A DNA stretch of 64,000 nucleotides, taken from Pseudoduganella rivuli (GTDB lineage Bacteria > Pseudomonadota > Gammaproteobacteria > Burkholderiales > Burkholderiaceae_D). The notes beneath the pieces are model-generated. The model was not told where the DNA came from and searched no databases. It saw only the letters and a program-made list of their open reading frames with translations. Where the stretch lies: contig NZ_WKJJ01000017.1 of NCBI RefSeq assembly GCF_009674485.1, forward strand, positions 62,001 through 126,000, in the 5' to 3' direction. The first letter of the stretch is position 1. Each line of letters begins with the position of its first letter. Shown in pieces: positions 17,219-26,044 of this stretch. The translations under genes were made by a program, and so were the position numbers.

Positions 17219-17258
17219 TCACATTCGCAATGTGATGCTCGCCTCTCGTCCTTTTAAT
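17210..17258 (+). terminator. Candidate riboswitch expression platform (conditional terminator)
   Basis: GGGAGG at 17210-17215, the last conserved block of the aptamer, can pair with CCTCTC at 17242-17247 around an inner CACATT/AATGTG hairpin, followed by CCTTTTAATTT. Guanidine binding would hold GGGAGG in the aptamer and prevent this stem, an ON switch. The T-tract is short, so translational control is also possible. Confidence 0.5.
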
Positions 17259-17276
17259 TTCCTCGGAGGTTTGCTC

Positions 17277-18278
17277 ATGCGATTCGCCTTTTCTCCGCGC
17301 GTTCTGCGCAATCTACTCTCTTCCCTCCTCAGTGTGACCTTGACGCTGGGCGCGCTTGCCCCGGCTGCGGCAGAAGTCAAAGTGGGCGTCTCCGATTGGC
17401 CTGGCTGGGTGGCCTGGTACGTCGCCGAACAGAAAGGCTTCTTTGCCGCGCATGGCGCCAAGGTCAAGCTGGTGTGGTTTGCCAATTACAGCGATTCCAT
17501 CTCGGCGCTGTCCACCGGCCAGCTCGATGCCAACTCGCAGACCTGGTCCGATACCATGACGCCGTTGGCCAAGAAGGTCAAAGTCAAAGCCATCCTGGTC
17601 AACGATAACTCGGCCGGCAATGACGCCCTGATGGTCGGCCCGAAGACCCGCAGCATCGCCGACCTGAAAGGCAAATCCATCGCACTGGAACAGTTCAGCA
17701 TTTCCCACTTCGTACTGGCCAATGCGCTGAGCCGAAACGGCCTGTCGGTCGGCGACGTCAAGATCGTCAATCTCTCCGCAGGCGATGCGGCGGCAGCGTT
17801 CATGTCGGGCCGCGTCGATGCGGCAGTGGTGTGGAATCCGTGGGTGTCGCGGATTGAAAGCAGCGGCAAGGGCCGCGCGCTGTTCACGTCCAGGGACATG
17901 CCCGGCCTGGTGCCGGATTTACTGGTCGCGCAGGATAAAGCCCTGGCGGACAAAGCCCGGCGCGCGGAACTCGTGGGCATGATCAAGGCGTGGTTCGACA
18001 CCGAGGATTTCATCCGCAACCACCCGGCGGAAGCATTGCAGATCATGTCCAAAGTCGTGAGCATGAAACCCGCGGAATACCAGGTGTTCCTGCCCGGGAC
18101 GCGCTTCTTCAACCCGGCGGACAACCTGGCGGCCATGGACCCGGCCAATCCCAAATCGCTGGTGGCGGTGGGCCCGACCATCCACCAATTCCTCAGTGCG
18201 AACAAGCTGGTCGAAGGCGCGGTCGACTTCGGCGGCGGCATCGACAAGTCCTTGCTGCTGGACGCCCTGAAAAAATAA
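17277..18278 (+). CDS. ABC transporter solute-binding protein, guanidine operon (SsuA/TauA/NMT1-like)
   Basis: This 333-residue protein starts at 17277, with GGAGG seven bases upstream; the frame stays open further up only through the riboswitch. A signal peptide ends near APAAAEV. The mature protein has the SsuA/THI5 fold: VGVSDWPGWVAWYVAEQKGFF, FSISHFVLANAL, DAAVVWNPWVSRIE. It is the first gene after a guanidine riboswitch, so it most likely binds guanidine or a guanidino compound for uptake. Family members bind nitrate, taurine, sulfonates or similar; the ligand is inferred from context. Confidence 0.9.
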   Translation: MRFAFSPRVLRNLLSSLLSVTLTLGALAPAAAEVKVGVSDWPGWVAWYVAEQKGFFAAHGAKVKLVWFANYSDSISALSTGQLDANSQTWSDTMTPLAKKVKVKAILVNDNSAGNDALMVGPKTRSIADLKGKSIALEQFSISHFVLANALSRNGLSVGDVKIVNLSAGDAAAAFMSGRVDAAVVWNPWVSRIESSGKGRALFTSRDMPGLVPDLLVAQDKALADKARRAELVGMIKAWFDTEDFIRNHPAEALQIMSKVVSMKPAEYQVFLPGTRFFNPADNLAAMDPANPKSLVAVGPTIHQFLSANKLVEGAVDFGGGIDKSLLLDALKK

Positions 18279-18287
18279 GAGGCTGCC

Positions 18288-19136
18288 ATGTCGAACATGA
18301 ATGACCGCCCGGCCCAGGCGCAGGAGCCGGTGCGCGTGCGCAACCGGCGTTCCCCGTGGGCAGTGGGTGGGGAGTTGCCGCGCGGCGTGCTGCTGGCCCT
18401 TGCCGCCACGGGTTTTCTGCTGCCGTGCGCCGCCTGGGTGCTGATCTCATCCAACGGCTGGGTTGACGCGGTGTTCTTGCCGACCTTGCAGCAAGTCCTC
18501 GCCAGCGTACAGACGTGGGCGCTGGACGGCGACCTGGCAGCCGACGTGGGCATCAGCATCAGCCGCGTGTACGGCGGCTTTGCGCTGTCGGTCCTGCTCG
18601 CGCTTCCGCTCGGCATACTGCTGGGCGCTTTTCCGCCCGCCCGCGCACTGCTGGAACCGGTCATCGACTTCAGCCGTTATTTGCCCGCGGTGGCGTTCAT
18701 TCCCCTGATCATGCTGTGGGTCGGCATCGACGAGAGCGCCAAGGTGACAGTGATTTTCATCGGCACCTTCTGCCAGATGATCCTGCTGATTGCCGGCGAC
18801 ATCATGCGGGTGCCGACGGCCCCCATCGAAGCGGCCAGGACCATGGGGGCCACCAACCAGGAAGTGATCCAGCACGTGCTGATTCCAGCCGCGTGGCCGG
18901 CAATGTTCGACACGCTGCGCGCCATGATGGGGCTCTCCTGGACGTACCTGGTGGTGGCGGAACTGGTCGCGGCCAGTTCCGGCCTGGGCTTTTCCATCCT
19001 GAAGGCGCAGCGCTTCCTGCAGACCGACAAGATCTTCGCCGGCATCTTGCTGATCGGCCTGGCCGGCCTGTTGACCGATCAAGCCTTCCGTTGGCTGCAT
19101 CGCAGGGCGTTTCCCTGGCATCACTTGCGGACCTGA
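18288..19136 (+). CDS. ABC transporter permease, guanidine operon (SsuC/TauC-like)
   Basis: This 282-residue inner-membrane protein has about six helices after a 40-residue cytoplasmic start. The EAA-type loop (APIEAARTMGATNQEVIQHVLIPAAWPAMF) is near residues 175-205. It follows the binding protein after nine bases and precedes the ATPase by three. Together the three genes make a complete importer, probably for guanidine. Confidence 0.92.
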   Translation: MSNMNDRPAQAQEPVRVRNRRSPWAVGGELPRGVLLALAATGFLLPCAAWVLISSNGWVDAVFLPTLQQVLASVQTWALDGDLAADVGISISRVYGGFALSVLLALPLGILLGAFPPARALLEPVIDFSRYLPAVAFIPLIMLWVGIDESAKVTVIFIGTFCQMILLIAGDIMRVPTAPIEAARTMGATNQEVIQHVLIPAAWPAMFDTLRAMMGLSWTYLVVAELVAASSGLGFSILKAQRFLQTDKIFAGILLIGLAGLLTDQAFRWLHRRAFPWHHLRT

Positions 19137-19139
19137 ACC

Positions 19140-19988
19140 ATGACAAACCCTGTGAACAAAATCAGCATCCGCCATCTGGACAAGCATTACGGCGCCGGTG
19201 CGCGCCGCACCCAGGCACTACACAACATTAACCTCGATATTGCTGCCGGTGAATTCATCACGCTGGTCGGCGCCTCCGGTTGCGGCAAGTCGACCTTGCT
19301 GCGCACGCTCGGCGGCCTGGAGGAATATTCGATTGGCAGCCTGGCATGCAACGGGCGGCCGGTGGATGGCCCGGGACCTGACCGCGCGATGGTATTTCAA
19401 AGCTACAGCCTGTACCCATGGCTGACGGTGATGGAAAACATCCGTTTTTGCCGGAAGTTGCACTTTCATCGCGATAACACGACGTCCGCCGACGTGGAGC
19501 AGGCCTCCGGCCGCAGCGACGCGCTGCTGGCGCTGATGGGACTGTCGCACGTCAAGCACGCTTATCCGGCGGAGCTGTCGGGCGGGATGCAGCAGCGGGT
19601 CGCCATCGCGCGCGCCCTGATGGTGCGCCCCGACGTGCTGCTCATGGACGAGCCGTTCGGCGCGCTCGACGCGCAGACACGCGAAGTCATGCACGACCTG
19701 ATGCGCTACCTCTATTTGCTGGAAAAGACCACCGTGGTCTTCGTCACGCACGACGTGGAAGAAGCGATCTACCTGGGACAACGCGTGGTGGTAATGGCGC
19801 CGCGTCCAGGCCGTATCGATTCGGTGTTCGACGTGCCCTTCGGCCCCGACAGGCATCAGGACTTGAAGCTGGCCCCGGAATTTACCGAACTCAAACGCCG
19901 GATCCTGGACCGCATCCGCGAAACATCCGGCATGAAGACCGACCTCGAACAATTGAAGAAACTCACGGAGCATCAACATGGAAATTAA
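19140..19988 (+). CDS. ABC transporter ATP-binding protein, guanidine operon (SsuB/TauB-like)
   Basis: This 282-residue ATPase has Walker A GASGCGKST, the Q-loop in MVFQSYSLYPW, signature LSGGMQQR, Walker B VLLMDEPFGALDAQ and switch histidine VFVTHDVEEA, typical of nitrate/sulfonate/taurine importers. Its last codons overlap the next gene by 11 bases (ATG at 19978), showing tight coupling of uptake and catabolism. Confidence 0.93.
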   Translation: MTNPVNKISIRHLDKHYGAGARRTQALHNINLDIAAGEFITLVGASGCGKSTLLRTLGGLEEYSIGSLACNGRPVDGPGPDRAMVFQSYSLYPWLTVMENIRFCRKLHFHRDNTTSADVEQASGRSDALLALMGLSHVKHAYPAELSGGMQQRVAIARALMVRPDVLLMDEPFGALDAQTREVMHDLMRYLYLLEKTTVVFVTHDVEEAIYLGQRVVVMAPRPGRIDSVFDVPFGPDRHQDLKLAPEFTELKRRILDRIRETSGMKTDLEQLKKLTEHQHGN

Positions 19989-20715
19989 GACGCCGCATCC
20001 CGACGCTTCGGCATTGCTGTGGAGTGAGGACGTTCCCGGCGGAAGCCACCTGTCGTTTTGCGTCAAGCGCGGCACCACGCTGCGCTTTACCGACCAGGAA
20101 GGCGCCGCGAACGTTGCCCTGCTGCTGTACCGCGCCGATGAACGGCTGGAGCGCCTCAACCTGCCGGATACGCTGAAGGCGCAGCATACCGCCCACCTGA
20201 CGGCAGGCCACGTGCTGTACTCGGACATGGGCCGGATTCTCGCCGCCATCACCAGCGATACCGTGGGCTGGCACGATCCCCTGTGCGGCTTTTCCGACGC
20301 CGCACAGGTACGGGAAAAATACGGCGAGGGCCGCTACCAGGAACGGCGCAACGCCATGTACCGCAACGGCAGGGACAGCCTGCTGATCGAGCTCGGCAAG
20401 TGGGGCCTGGGTTGGCGCGACCTGATGCCCAGCCTGAACCTGTTCTCGAAAGTCAGCGTGGACCAGGACGGCCGCTTCGTCCATGCCCCCAACCATTCCA
20501 GCGCCGGCAGCCACGTCGAGCTGCGCTTCGAGATGGACACCCTGGTCGTCCTGTCGACCGCGCCGCACCCATTGTCGCCATCACGTGAGTACGCCCCGGG
20601 CGGCGTTGCCATCGTTGCGTGGCACTCCGGCGTCGCGGGGCCTGACGACAAGTGCCGCCTGTCCTGCCCTGAAAACCAGCGCGGCTATACCAATACCGAA
20701 CGCGTCTACCGCTAG
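19978..20715 (+). CDS. DUF1989 protein, larger urea-carboxylase-associated subunit (carboxyguanidine deiminase type)
   Basis: This 245-residue protein belongs to the urea-carboxylase-associated family (DUF1989): VPGGSHLSFCVKRGTTLRFTDQEG, a cysteine in DPLCGFSD, and LMPSLNLFSKVSVDQDGRF. Work on guanidine-utilising bacteria showed that two such proteins form carboxyguanidine deiminase, which converts carboxyguanidine to allophanate and ammonia. The paired DUF1989 gene follows at 20726. Which of the two corresponds to the named CgdA or CgdB I cannot settle from sequence alone. Confidence 0.88.
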   Translation: MEIKTPHPDASALLWSEDVPGGSHLSFCVKRGTTLRFTDQEGAANVALLLYRADERLERLNLPDTLKAQHTAHLTAGHVLYSDMGRILAAITSDTVGWHDPLCGFSDAAQVREKYGEGRYQERRNAMYRNGRDSLLIELGKWGLGWRDLMPSLNLFSKVSVDQDGRFVHAPNHSSAGSHVELRFEMDTLVVLSTAPHPLSPSREYAPGGVAIVAWHSGVAGPDDKCRLSCPENQRGYTNTERVYR

Positions 20716-20725
20716 GAAAATCACC

Positions 20726-21376
20726 ATGCACACACTGCAGACCAGCACCTTCGATCCCGCCCACGCGGTGTTCGACTATACCCACGCGGCCGGCGAGCCC
20801 TGGACCCACGTGGTCAAGCGCGGCCAGACATTGCGCATCATCGACCTCGAAGGCAACCAGGCGGTCGATACGCTGTTTTACAACGAGCACGATACGACCG
20901 AGAGCTACAGCGCCACCGATACGCTGCAACGGCAAGGCAGCGTCTACCTCGGCGCCGGCTCGGTGCTGCGTTCCAATCGCGGCAACGCGATGCTCACCAT
21001 CACCGCCGACACCTGCGGCAGGCACGATACGCTGGGGGGCGCTTGCGCGTCCGAGAGCAACAGCGTGCGCTACGCCGCGGACAAGAAATACATGCACAGC
21101 TGCCGCGACAACTTCCTGATCGCCCTGACGCGGCTGGACCGTGGCATGGGCAAGCGCGACCTGGCGCCCAATATCAATTTCTTCATGAACGTGCCGGTCA
21201 CGCCGGAGGGCGGGCTGACGTTCGAGGATGGCTTGTCCGCACCGGGCAAGTATGTCGAGATGCGCGCCGAGATGGACGTGCTGGTGCTGGTCTCCAATTG
21301 CCCGCAACTGAACAACCCCTGTAACGCTTACAACCCGACGCCGGTGCGCTTCGTGGTGTGGGATGCGGAGGCCTAA
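20726..21376 (+). CDS. DUF1989 protein, smaller urea-carboxylase-associated subunit (carboxyguanidine deiminase type)
   Basis: This 216-residue protein starts at MHTLQTSTFDPAH, ten bases after the previous stop. It is related to its neighbour: WTHVVKRGQTLRIIDLEGNQAVDTLFYN, a cysteine-histidine cluster (DTCGRHDTLGGAC) and DLAPNINFFMNVPVTPEGGL. These metal-binding-looking cysteines and histidines are conserved features of DUF1989. With the upstream gene it probably hydrolyses carboxyguanidine made by the carboxylase downstream. Confidence 0.88.
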   Translation: MHTLQTSTFDPAHAVFDYTHAAGEPWTHVVKRGQTLRIIDLEGNQAVDTLFYNEHDTTESYSATDTLQRQGSVYLGAGSVLRSNRGNAMLTITADTCGRHDTLGGACASESNSVRYAADKKYMHSCRDNFLIALTRLDRGMGKRDLAPNINFFMNVPVTPEGGLTFEDGLSAPGKYVEMRAEMDVLVLVSNCPQLNNPCNAYNPTPVRFVVWDAEA

Positions 21377-21379
21377 GCG

Positions 21380-24300
21380 ATGTTCACAAAAATCCTGATC
21401 GCCAACCGTGGCGAGATCGCCTGCCGCGTAATCCGTACCGCCCGTCAAATGGGCATCAAGACGGTGGCCATTTATTCCGAAGCGGATCTGGAGTCATTGC
21501 ACGTGCGCCTGGCCGACGAAGCCGTTTGCGTGGGCCCCGCCGCCGCAAGCGACAGTTACCTGAACGCCACCGCCGTATTGAACGCGGCGCGCAGTACCGG
21601 CGCGCAAGCCATCCACCCTGGCTACGGTTTCATGAGCGAGAACGCAGGCTTTGCGGAAGCTTGTGCCGAGGCCGGGATCGTCTTCATCGGCCCGCGCCCG
21701 GGCCAGATGCGTGAATTCGGCCTCAAGCACACCGCCCGCGCGCTGGCGCAGCAAGCCAGCGTGCCGCTGCTGCCGGGCACCGAACTGTTGCCGGACCTGG
21801 AAACCGCGCTCGACAGCGCCCGGCGCATCGGCTACCCGGTCATGCTGAAGAGTACCGCCGGCGGTGGCGGCATCGGCATGCGCCTGTGCGCCGATGTCGA
21901 GGAATTGACATCCGCTTATGCGTCGGTGAAGCACCTGTCGGAAAACAATTTCAAGAACAGCGGCATGTACCTTGAAAAGTTCGTCCGCAATGCGCGCCAT
22001 GTCGAAGTGCAGATCTTTGGCGATGGACGCGGCAACGTGGTCTCGCTGGGCGAGCGCGATTGCTCGGTGCAGCGCCGCCATCAGAAGGTGATCGAGGAAA
22101 CGCCCGCCCCCGGCATCAGCGCGGCCACCCGCGCGGCGCTGGCCGACACCGCCGTGCGGCTGGCGCGCTCGATCGCCTATCTTTCCGCGGGCACCGTGGA
22201 ATATGTGCTGGACGCGGACAGTGGTGAATTCTACTTCCTGGAGGTGAACACGCGCCTGCAGGTCGAGCATGGCGTGACCGAACTGGTATTCGGCGTGGAC
22301 CTGGTCGAATGGATGATACGCGCGGCAACCGCCGGTTTCGAACTGCCTCCCCAGGAAAGCTTGCGCAGCAACGGCCACGCGATGCAGCTGCGGGTGTACG
22401 CCGAGGATCCGGCCAAGAACTTCCAGCCGTCATCCGGCGTGCTGACCGAGGTGCAATTCGCGCCGGGACTGCGCGTCGATACATGGGTGGAACGCGGCGT
22501 GACCGTCAGTCCGTATTACGATCCGCTGGTGGCCAAGCTGCTGATCCACAGCGCCAGCCGCGCGGAATCCATCGCCACGCTGCGCAGCGCGCTCGATACC
22601 ACGCGCATCGACGGCATCGAGACCAACCTGGCCTATCTGGCCACGATCCTGGACTATCCGCTGTTCCAGCAAGGGCGCCAGACCACGCAATTCCTGGCTT
22701 CCATGCCCTACCAGCCGCGCACCATCGACGTGCTGGACGGCGGCATCCAGTCCACGCTGCAAGACTATCCCGGCCGCGTGGGCCTGTGGGCGGTCGGCAT
22801 TCCGCCGTCCGGCCCGATGGATGCCTACGCGCACCGCTACGCCAACCACCTGCTCGGCAACGCCGCCACCGCCGCCGCGATGGAGATGACGCTAAAGGGC
22901 ACGACGCTGCGCTTCAACTGCGCCACCCACATCGCGCTGGCCGGCGCCGACATGCGCGCCACGCTGACCGGCGCCGGCGGCGAACGTCCACTCGCCAACT
23001 GGCAGGCGCACAGCGTGCAGGCCGGCGACACGGTGCGGCTGGCGGGGATCAGGGGCGCGGGATTGCGCGCCTACCTGGCCGTCAGCGGCGGCTTCGATAC
23101 GCCGCAGTATCTGGACAGCCGCTCCACTTTCACGCTCGGCAATTTCGGCGGCCACGGCGGCCGCGCGTTGCGCAGCGGCGATGTGCTGAAGCTGCACGCG
23201 GCGCACGACCTGCCGCCGCAACGACCGGCCCACGCCGTGCAGGAATACAGCCACCACTGGGACATCGCCGTTCACTACGGCCCGCACGGCGCGCCGGACT
23301 TCTTCACCGATGACGATATCGCCATGTTCTTCGGCACGGACTGGGAAGTGCACTTCAACTCCAGCCGCACCGGCGTGCGCCTGATCGGTCCAAAACCGCG
23401 CTGGGCGCGCACCGATGGCGGCGAAGCCGGCCTGCATCCATCGAACATCCATGACAACGCCTACGCCATCGGCTCCATCGACTTTACCGGCGACATGCCG
23501 GTGATCCTCGGGCCGGACGGCCCGAGCCTGGGCGGCTTCGTCTGCCCCGCGGTCATCGTCTCGGCGGACCTGTGGAAAATGGGCCAGTTGAAACCGGGCG
23601 ACAAAGTCCGCTTCATCCGCGTTACGCCGGAACAGGCGGTGACGATGCGCGCGGCGCTGGAAAGCAGTTTGGAGCTCGGCACCGCGCTGCCCGCGCCGGT
23701 GCGCACCGGCGAAGGTGACAACTGTCCCGCCATCGCCGGCCAGGGCGCCTACAGCGACGGCACGCGCGTACTGTACCGCCGCGCAGGGGACGACTACCTG
23801 CTGGCCGAATTCGGCGACATGGTGCTGGACATCACGCTGCGCTTCAAGGTGCACGCGCTGATGCAGGCCATCGAGCGCGCCGCGCCGGCTGGCGTGATCG
23901 ACCTGACGCCGGGCATACGCTCGCTGCAAATCCACTTCGACCACCGCAAGCTGCCGGCAGCAAGGCTGATCGGCCTGATCGACGGCGTGCTCCGGGATGC
24001 GCCCTCGGTCGATGAAATCGTGGTGCCATCGCGCATCGTGCACCTGCCACTGGCATGGAACGACTCGCAAACCCAGCTGGCAATCCAGAAATACCAGACC
24101 ACGGTACGGCCGGACGCGCCCTGGTGTCCCAGCAATATCGAATTCATCCGCCGCATCAACGGCCTGGCCAGCGAGCAGGATGTCTACGACGTGGTGTTCG
24201 GCGCCAGCTACATGGTCCTGGGCCTGGGCGACGTCTACCTCGGCGCGCCGGTGGCGACGCCGGTCGATCCGCGCCATCGCCTCGTCACCACCAAGTACAA

Positions 24301-24988
24301 CCCGGCGCGCACGTGGACGCCGGAAAACGCGGTCGGCATCGGCGGCGCCTACATGTGCGTGTACGGCATGGAAGGCCCGGGCGGCTACCAGTTCGTCGGC
24401 CGCACCGTGCAGATGTGGAACCGCTACCGCCAGACCGACAGCTTCCGCGACGGCCATCCGTGGCTGCTGAGGCTGTTCGACCAGATCCGCTTCTACGAAG
24501 TCAGCGAAGAACAGCTGCTGCGCCACCGGCAAGACTTCCCGCTTGGCCGCTTCGACATCCGCATCGAGGAAACCACGTTCTCGCTGGCCGACTACAACCG
24601 CTTCCTGGCGCGGGAACAAGAGACCATCACCGTCTTCAAGGAGCGCCAGCAGGCGGCCTTCAACGCCGAGCGCGAACGCTGGATCGCCAACGGCCAGGCC
24701 GACTTCGTGGGGGAGGAAGCCGCCGGCGGCGACAGCGAAGGCGCCGAGCTCCCTGTCGGTTGCGAATACCTGACGGCGGAGGTACCGGGCAGCGTCTGGC
24801 AAATCCTCGCGGAGCCGGGCCAGGCGCTCGCAAGCGGCGATCCCATCGCCATTTTCGAGTCCATGAAGATGGAAATTTCCCTCAGGGCCGGCGCCGCGGG
24901 CGTCGTCACCGAATGGCTGGTCGCCAAAGGCACGCCGGTCAATGCCGGCCAACGTATCGCAGTTTTCAAACCTCACGCAGCAGACTAA
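21380..24988 (+). CDS. Guanidine/urea carboxylase (biotin-dependent)
   Basis: This 1202-residue multidomain enzyme carboxylates guanidine (or urea) using ATP and bicarbonate. In order it has: a biotin carboxylase domain (residues 1-450, MFTKILIANRGEIACRVIRTA, ATP-grasp loop KSTAGGGGIGM); a KipA-like carboxyltransferase part (from about 460, LDGGIQSTLQDYPGRVGLW); a KipI-like part (about 800-1000); and a C-terminal biotinyl domain with ESMKMEI, biotinyl-lysine near K1163. The guanidine riboswitch and DUF1989 genes argue for guanidine as substrate over urea. Residues reported to separate the two activities were not checked. Biotin synthase lies in the same transcription direction downstream. Confidence 0.93.
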   Translation: MFTKILIANRGEIACRVIRTARQMGIKTVAIYSEADLESLHVRLADEAVCVGPAAASDSYLNATAVLNAARSTGAQAIHPGYGFMSENAGFAEACAEAGIVFIGPRPGQMREFGLKHTARALAQQASVPLLPGTELLPDLETALDSARRIGYPVMLKSTAGGGGIGMRLCADVEELTSAYASVKHLSENNFKNSGMYLEKFVRNARHVEVQIFGDGRGNVVSLGERDCSVQRRHQKVIEETPAPGISAATRAALADTAVRLARSIAYLSAGTVEYVLDADSGEFYFLEVNTRLQVEHGVTELVFGVDLVEWMIRAATAGFELPPQESLRSNGHAMQLRVYAEDPAKNFQPSSGVLTEVQFAPGLRVDTWVERGVTVSPYYDPLVAKLLIHSASRAESIATLRSALDTTRIDGIETNLAYLATILDYPLFQQGRQTTQFLASMPYQPRTIDVLDGGIQSTLQDYPGRVGLWAVGIPPSGPMDAYAHRYANHLLGNAATAAAMEMTLKGTTLRFNCATHIALAGADMRATLTGAGGERPLANWQAHSVQAGDTVRLAGIRGAGLRAYLAVSGGFDTPQYLDSRSTFTLGNFGGHGGRALRSGDVLKLHAAHDLPPQRPAHAVQEYSHHWDIAVHYGPHGAPDFFTDDDIAMFFGTDWEVHFNSSRTGVRLIGPKPRWARTDGGEAGLHPSNIHDNAYAIGSIDFTGDMPVILGPDGPSLGGFVCPAVIVSADLWKMGQLKPGDKVRFIRVTPEQAVTMRAALESSLELGTALPAPVRTGEGDNCPAIAGQGAYSDGTRVLYRRAGDDYLLAEFGDMVLDITLRFKVHALMQAIERAAPAGVIDLTPGIRSLQIHFDHRKLPAARLIGLIDGVLRDAPSVDEIVVPSRIVHLPLAWNDSQTQLAIQKYQTTVRPDAPWCPSNIEFIRRINGLASEQDVYDVVFGASYMVLGLGDVYLGAPVATPVDPRHRLVTTKYNPARTWTPENAVGIGGAYMCVYGMEGPGGYQFVGRTVQMWNRYRQTDSFRDGHPWLLRLFDQIRFYEVSEEQLLRHRQDFPLGRFDIRIEETTFSLADYNRFLAREQETITVFKERQQAAFNAERERWIANGQADFVGEEAAGGDSEGAELPVGCEYLTAEVPGSVWQILAEPGQALASGDPIAIFESMKMEISLRAGAAGVVTEWLVAKGTPVNAGQRIAVFKPHAAD

Positions 24989-25000
24989 TAGGAGCGTTAC

Positions 25001-25888
25001 ATGCTTTATCGCCAAATCACTGTTTCCGCTGTTACCGCCATGATCGTCACGTGCACCAGCGTTGCACTGGCGGAGGATACGGTCCCTGCCCCGGCCTGGA
25101 CCGGCCACGTCGACCTGGTCAGCCGCTATGTCCTGCGGGGCGTCACCGAAACCTACGGTCCCGGCGCGCCGCTGGGCAACCCGGGCGCGGATGCGCCGGA
25201 ATCGCGCCGTCCGGCGCTGCAATGGGGCGCCGACTGGTCCGATCCTTCCGGCTTGTATGCGGGCTATTTTGGCAGCATGATCAATTATTCGTACAAGCAG
25301 CTGGGCGAGTCGTACAGCAACCGCAGCATCACCGATTTCCAGCATAAGAAATCCGTGGAGAACGATCTCTACGGGGGCTACAACGGCAAGGCCGGCGATT
25401 TTTCGTACACGGTCGGCGTCACCGGCTATGTCTATGTCAACGGCAAGCATTCGAATGCGCTGGAGACCAAACTGGCGGCCAGCTATGGCGAATTCACGCT
25501 GGGCGCACAGACCTTGCTCAGCGACGTCGTGTGGGGCAACAAGGGCGATACCTACTGGACACTCAACCTGACCCACCCGCTGCCGTATGCGCTGACGCTG
25601 AACGCATCGCTGGGCTATTACACGTATCGCAAGCAAGGCAAATTCCTTGGCTCGACGGATACCGCGCTGGGCGTGGCCTGCCCTGCCGGCCAGAGCTTCT
25701 TCGACAACGGCTGCCTGCCGGGCGGCGCACCGGTATCGGGTGGATTCCGCCACCTGATCGTGGGCGTCAGCCAGCCGATCGGCGAAACCGGCGTGACGTG
25801 GACCCTGCAGGGCATCCTCGGTGGCGACAACCGGTTCGGCGTCAAACAAAAGAATCAATTGCTGGCATCCGTCAGCTACGCCTTCTAA
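25001..25888 (+). CDS. TorF-type putative outer-membrane porin/channel protein
   Basis: This 295-residue protein has a signal peptide ending near VALAEDTV and then alternating beta-strand sequence (WTGHVDLVSRYVLRGVTETYG, aromatic girdle residues). It ends SVSYAF with a terminal aromatic, an outer-membrane barrel signature. It resembles the gcw_chp/TorF family often seen beside nitrogen-compound transporters. Its place between carboxylase and allophanate hydrolase suggests that it helps guanidine or related solutes cross the outer membrane; that role is inference. Confidence 0.82.
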   Translation: MLYRQITVSAVTAMIVTCTSVALAEDTVPAPAWTGHVDLVSRYVLRGVTETYGPGAPLGNPGADAPESRRPALQWGADWSDPSGLYAGYFGSMINYSYKQLGESYSNRSITDFQHKKSVENDLYGGYNGKAGDFSYTVGVTGYVYVNGKHSNALETKLAASYGEFTLGAQTLLSDVVWGNKGDTYWTLNLTHPLPYALTLNASLGYYTYRKQGKFLGSTDTALGVACPAGQSFFDNGCLPGGAPVSGGFRHLIVGVSQPIGETGVTWTLQGILGGDNRFGVKQKNQLLASVSYAF

Positions 25889-25900
25889 GCCGGGGACCGC

Positions 25901-26026
25901 ATGAACATCGCACAAGAATTGCTGCGCTGGTGCTGGAAAACGTTGCTCTTGATTGCGGCGCATCCGCGCGGCGCTTGCGGGCCCCGCTATGGCGCCAACA
26001 CGGAAAACCGGCGACATCTGCCTTGA
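25901..26026 (+). CDS. Possible small protein of 41 residues between porin and allophanate hydrolase
   Basis: An ATG at 25901, 12 bases after the porin stop, opens a 41-residue frame (MNIAQELLRWCWKTLLLI...) with an amphipathic/hydrophobic start and an arginine-rich end. GGGGA lies five bases before the ATG. It stops 18 bases before the allophanate hydrolase start. It may be a real small membrane-associated peptide or chance; conservation would decide. Confidence 0.3.
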   Translation: MNIAQELLRWCWKTLLLIAAHPRGACGPRYGANTENRRHLP

Positions 26027-26044
26027 ACAACACAGGATATCCAT

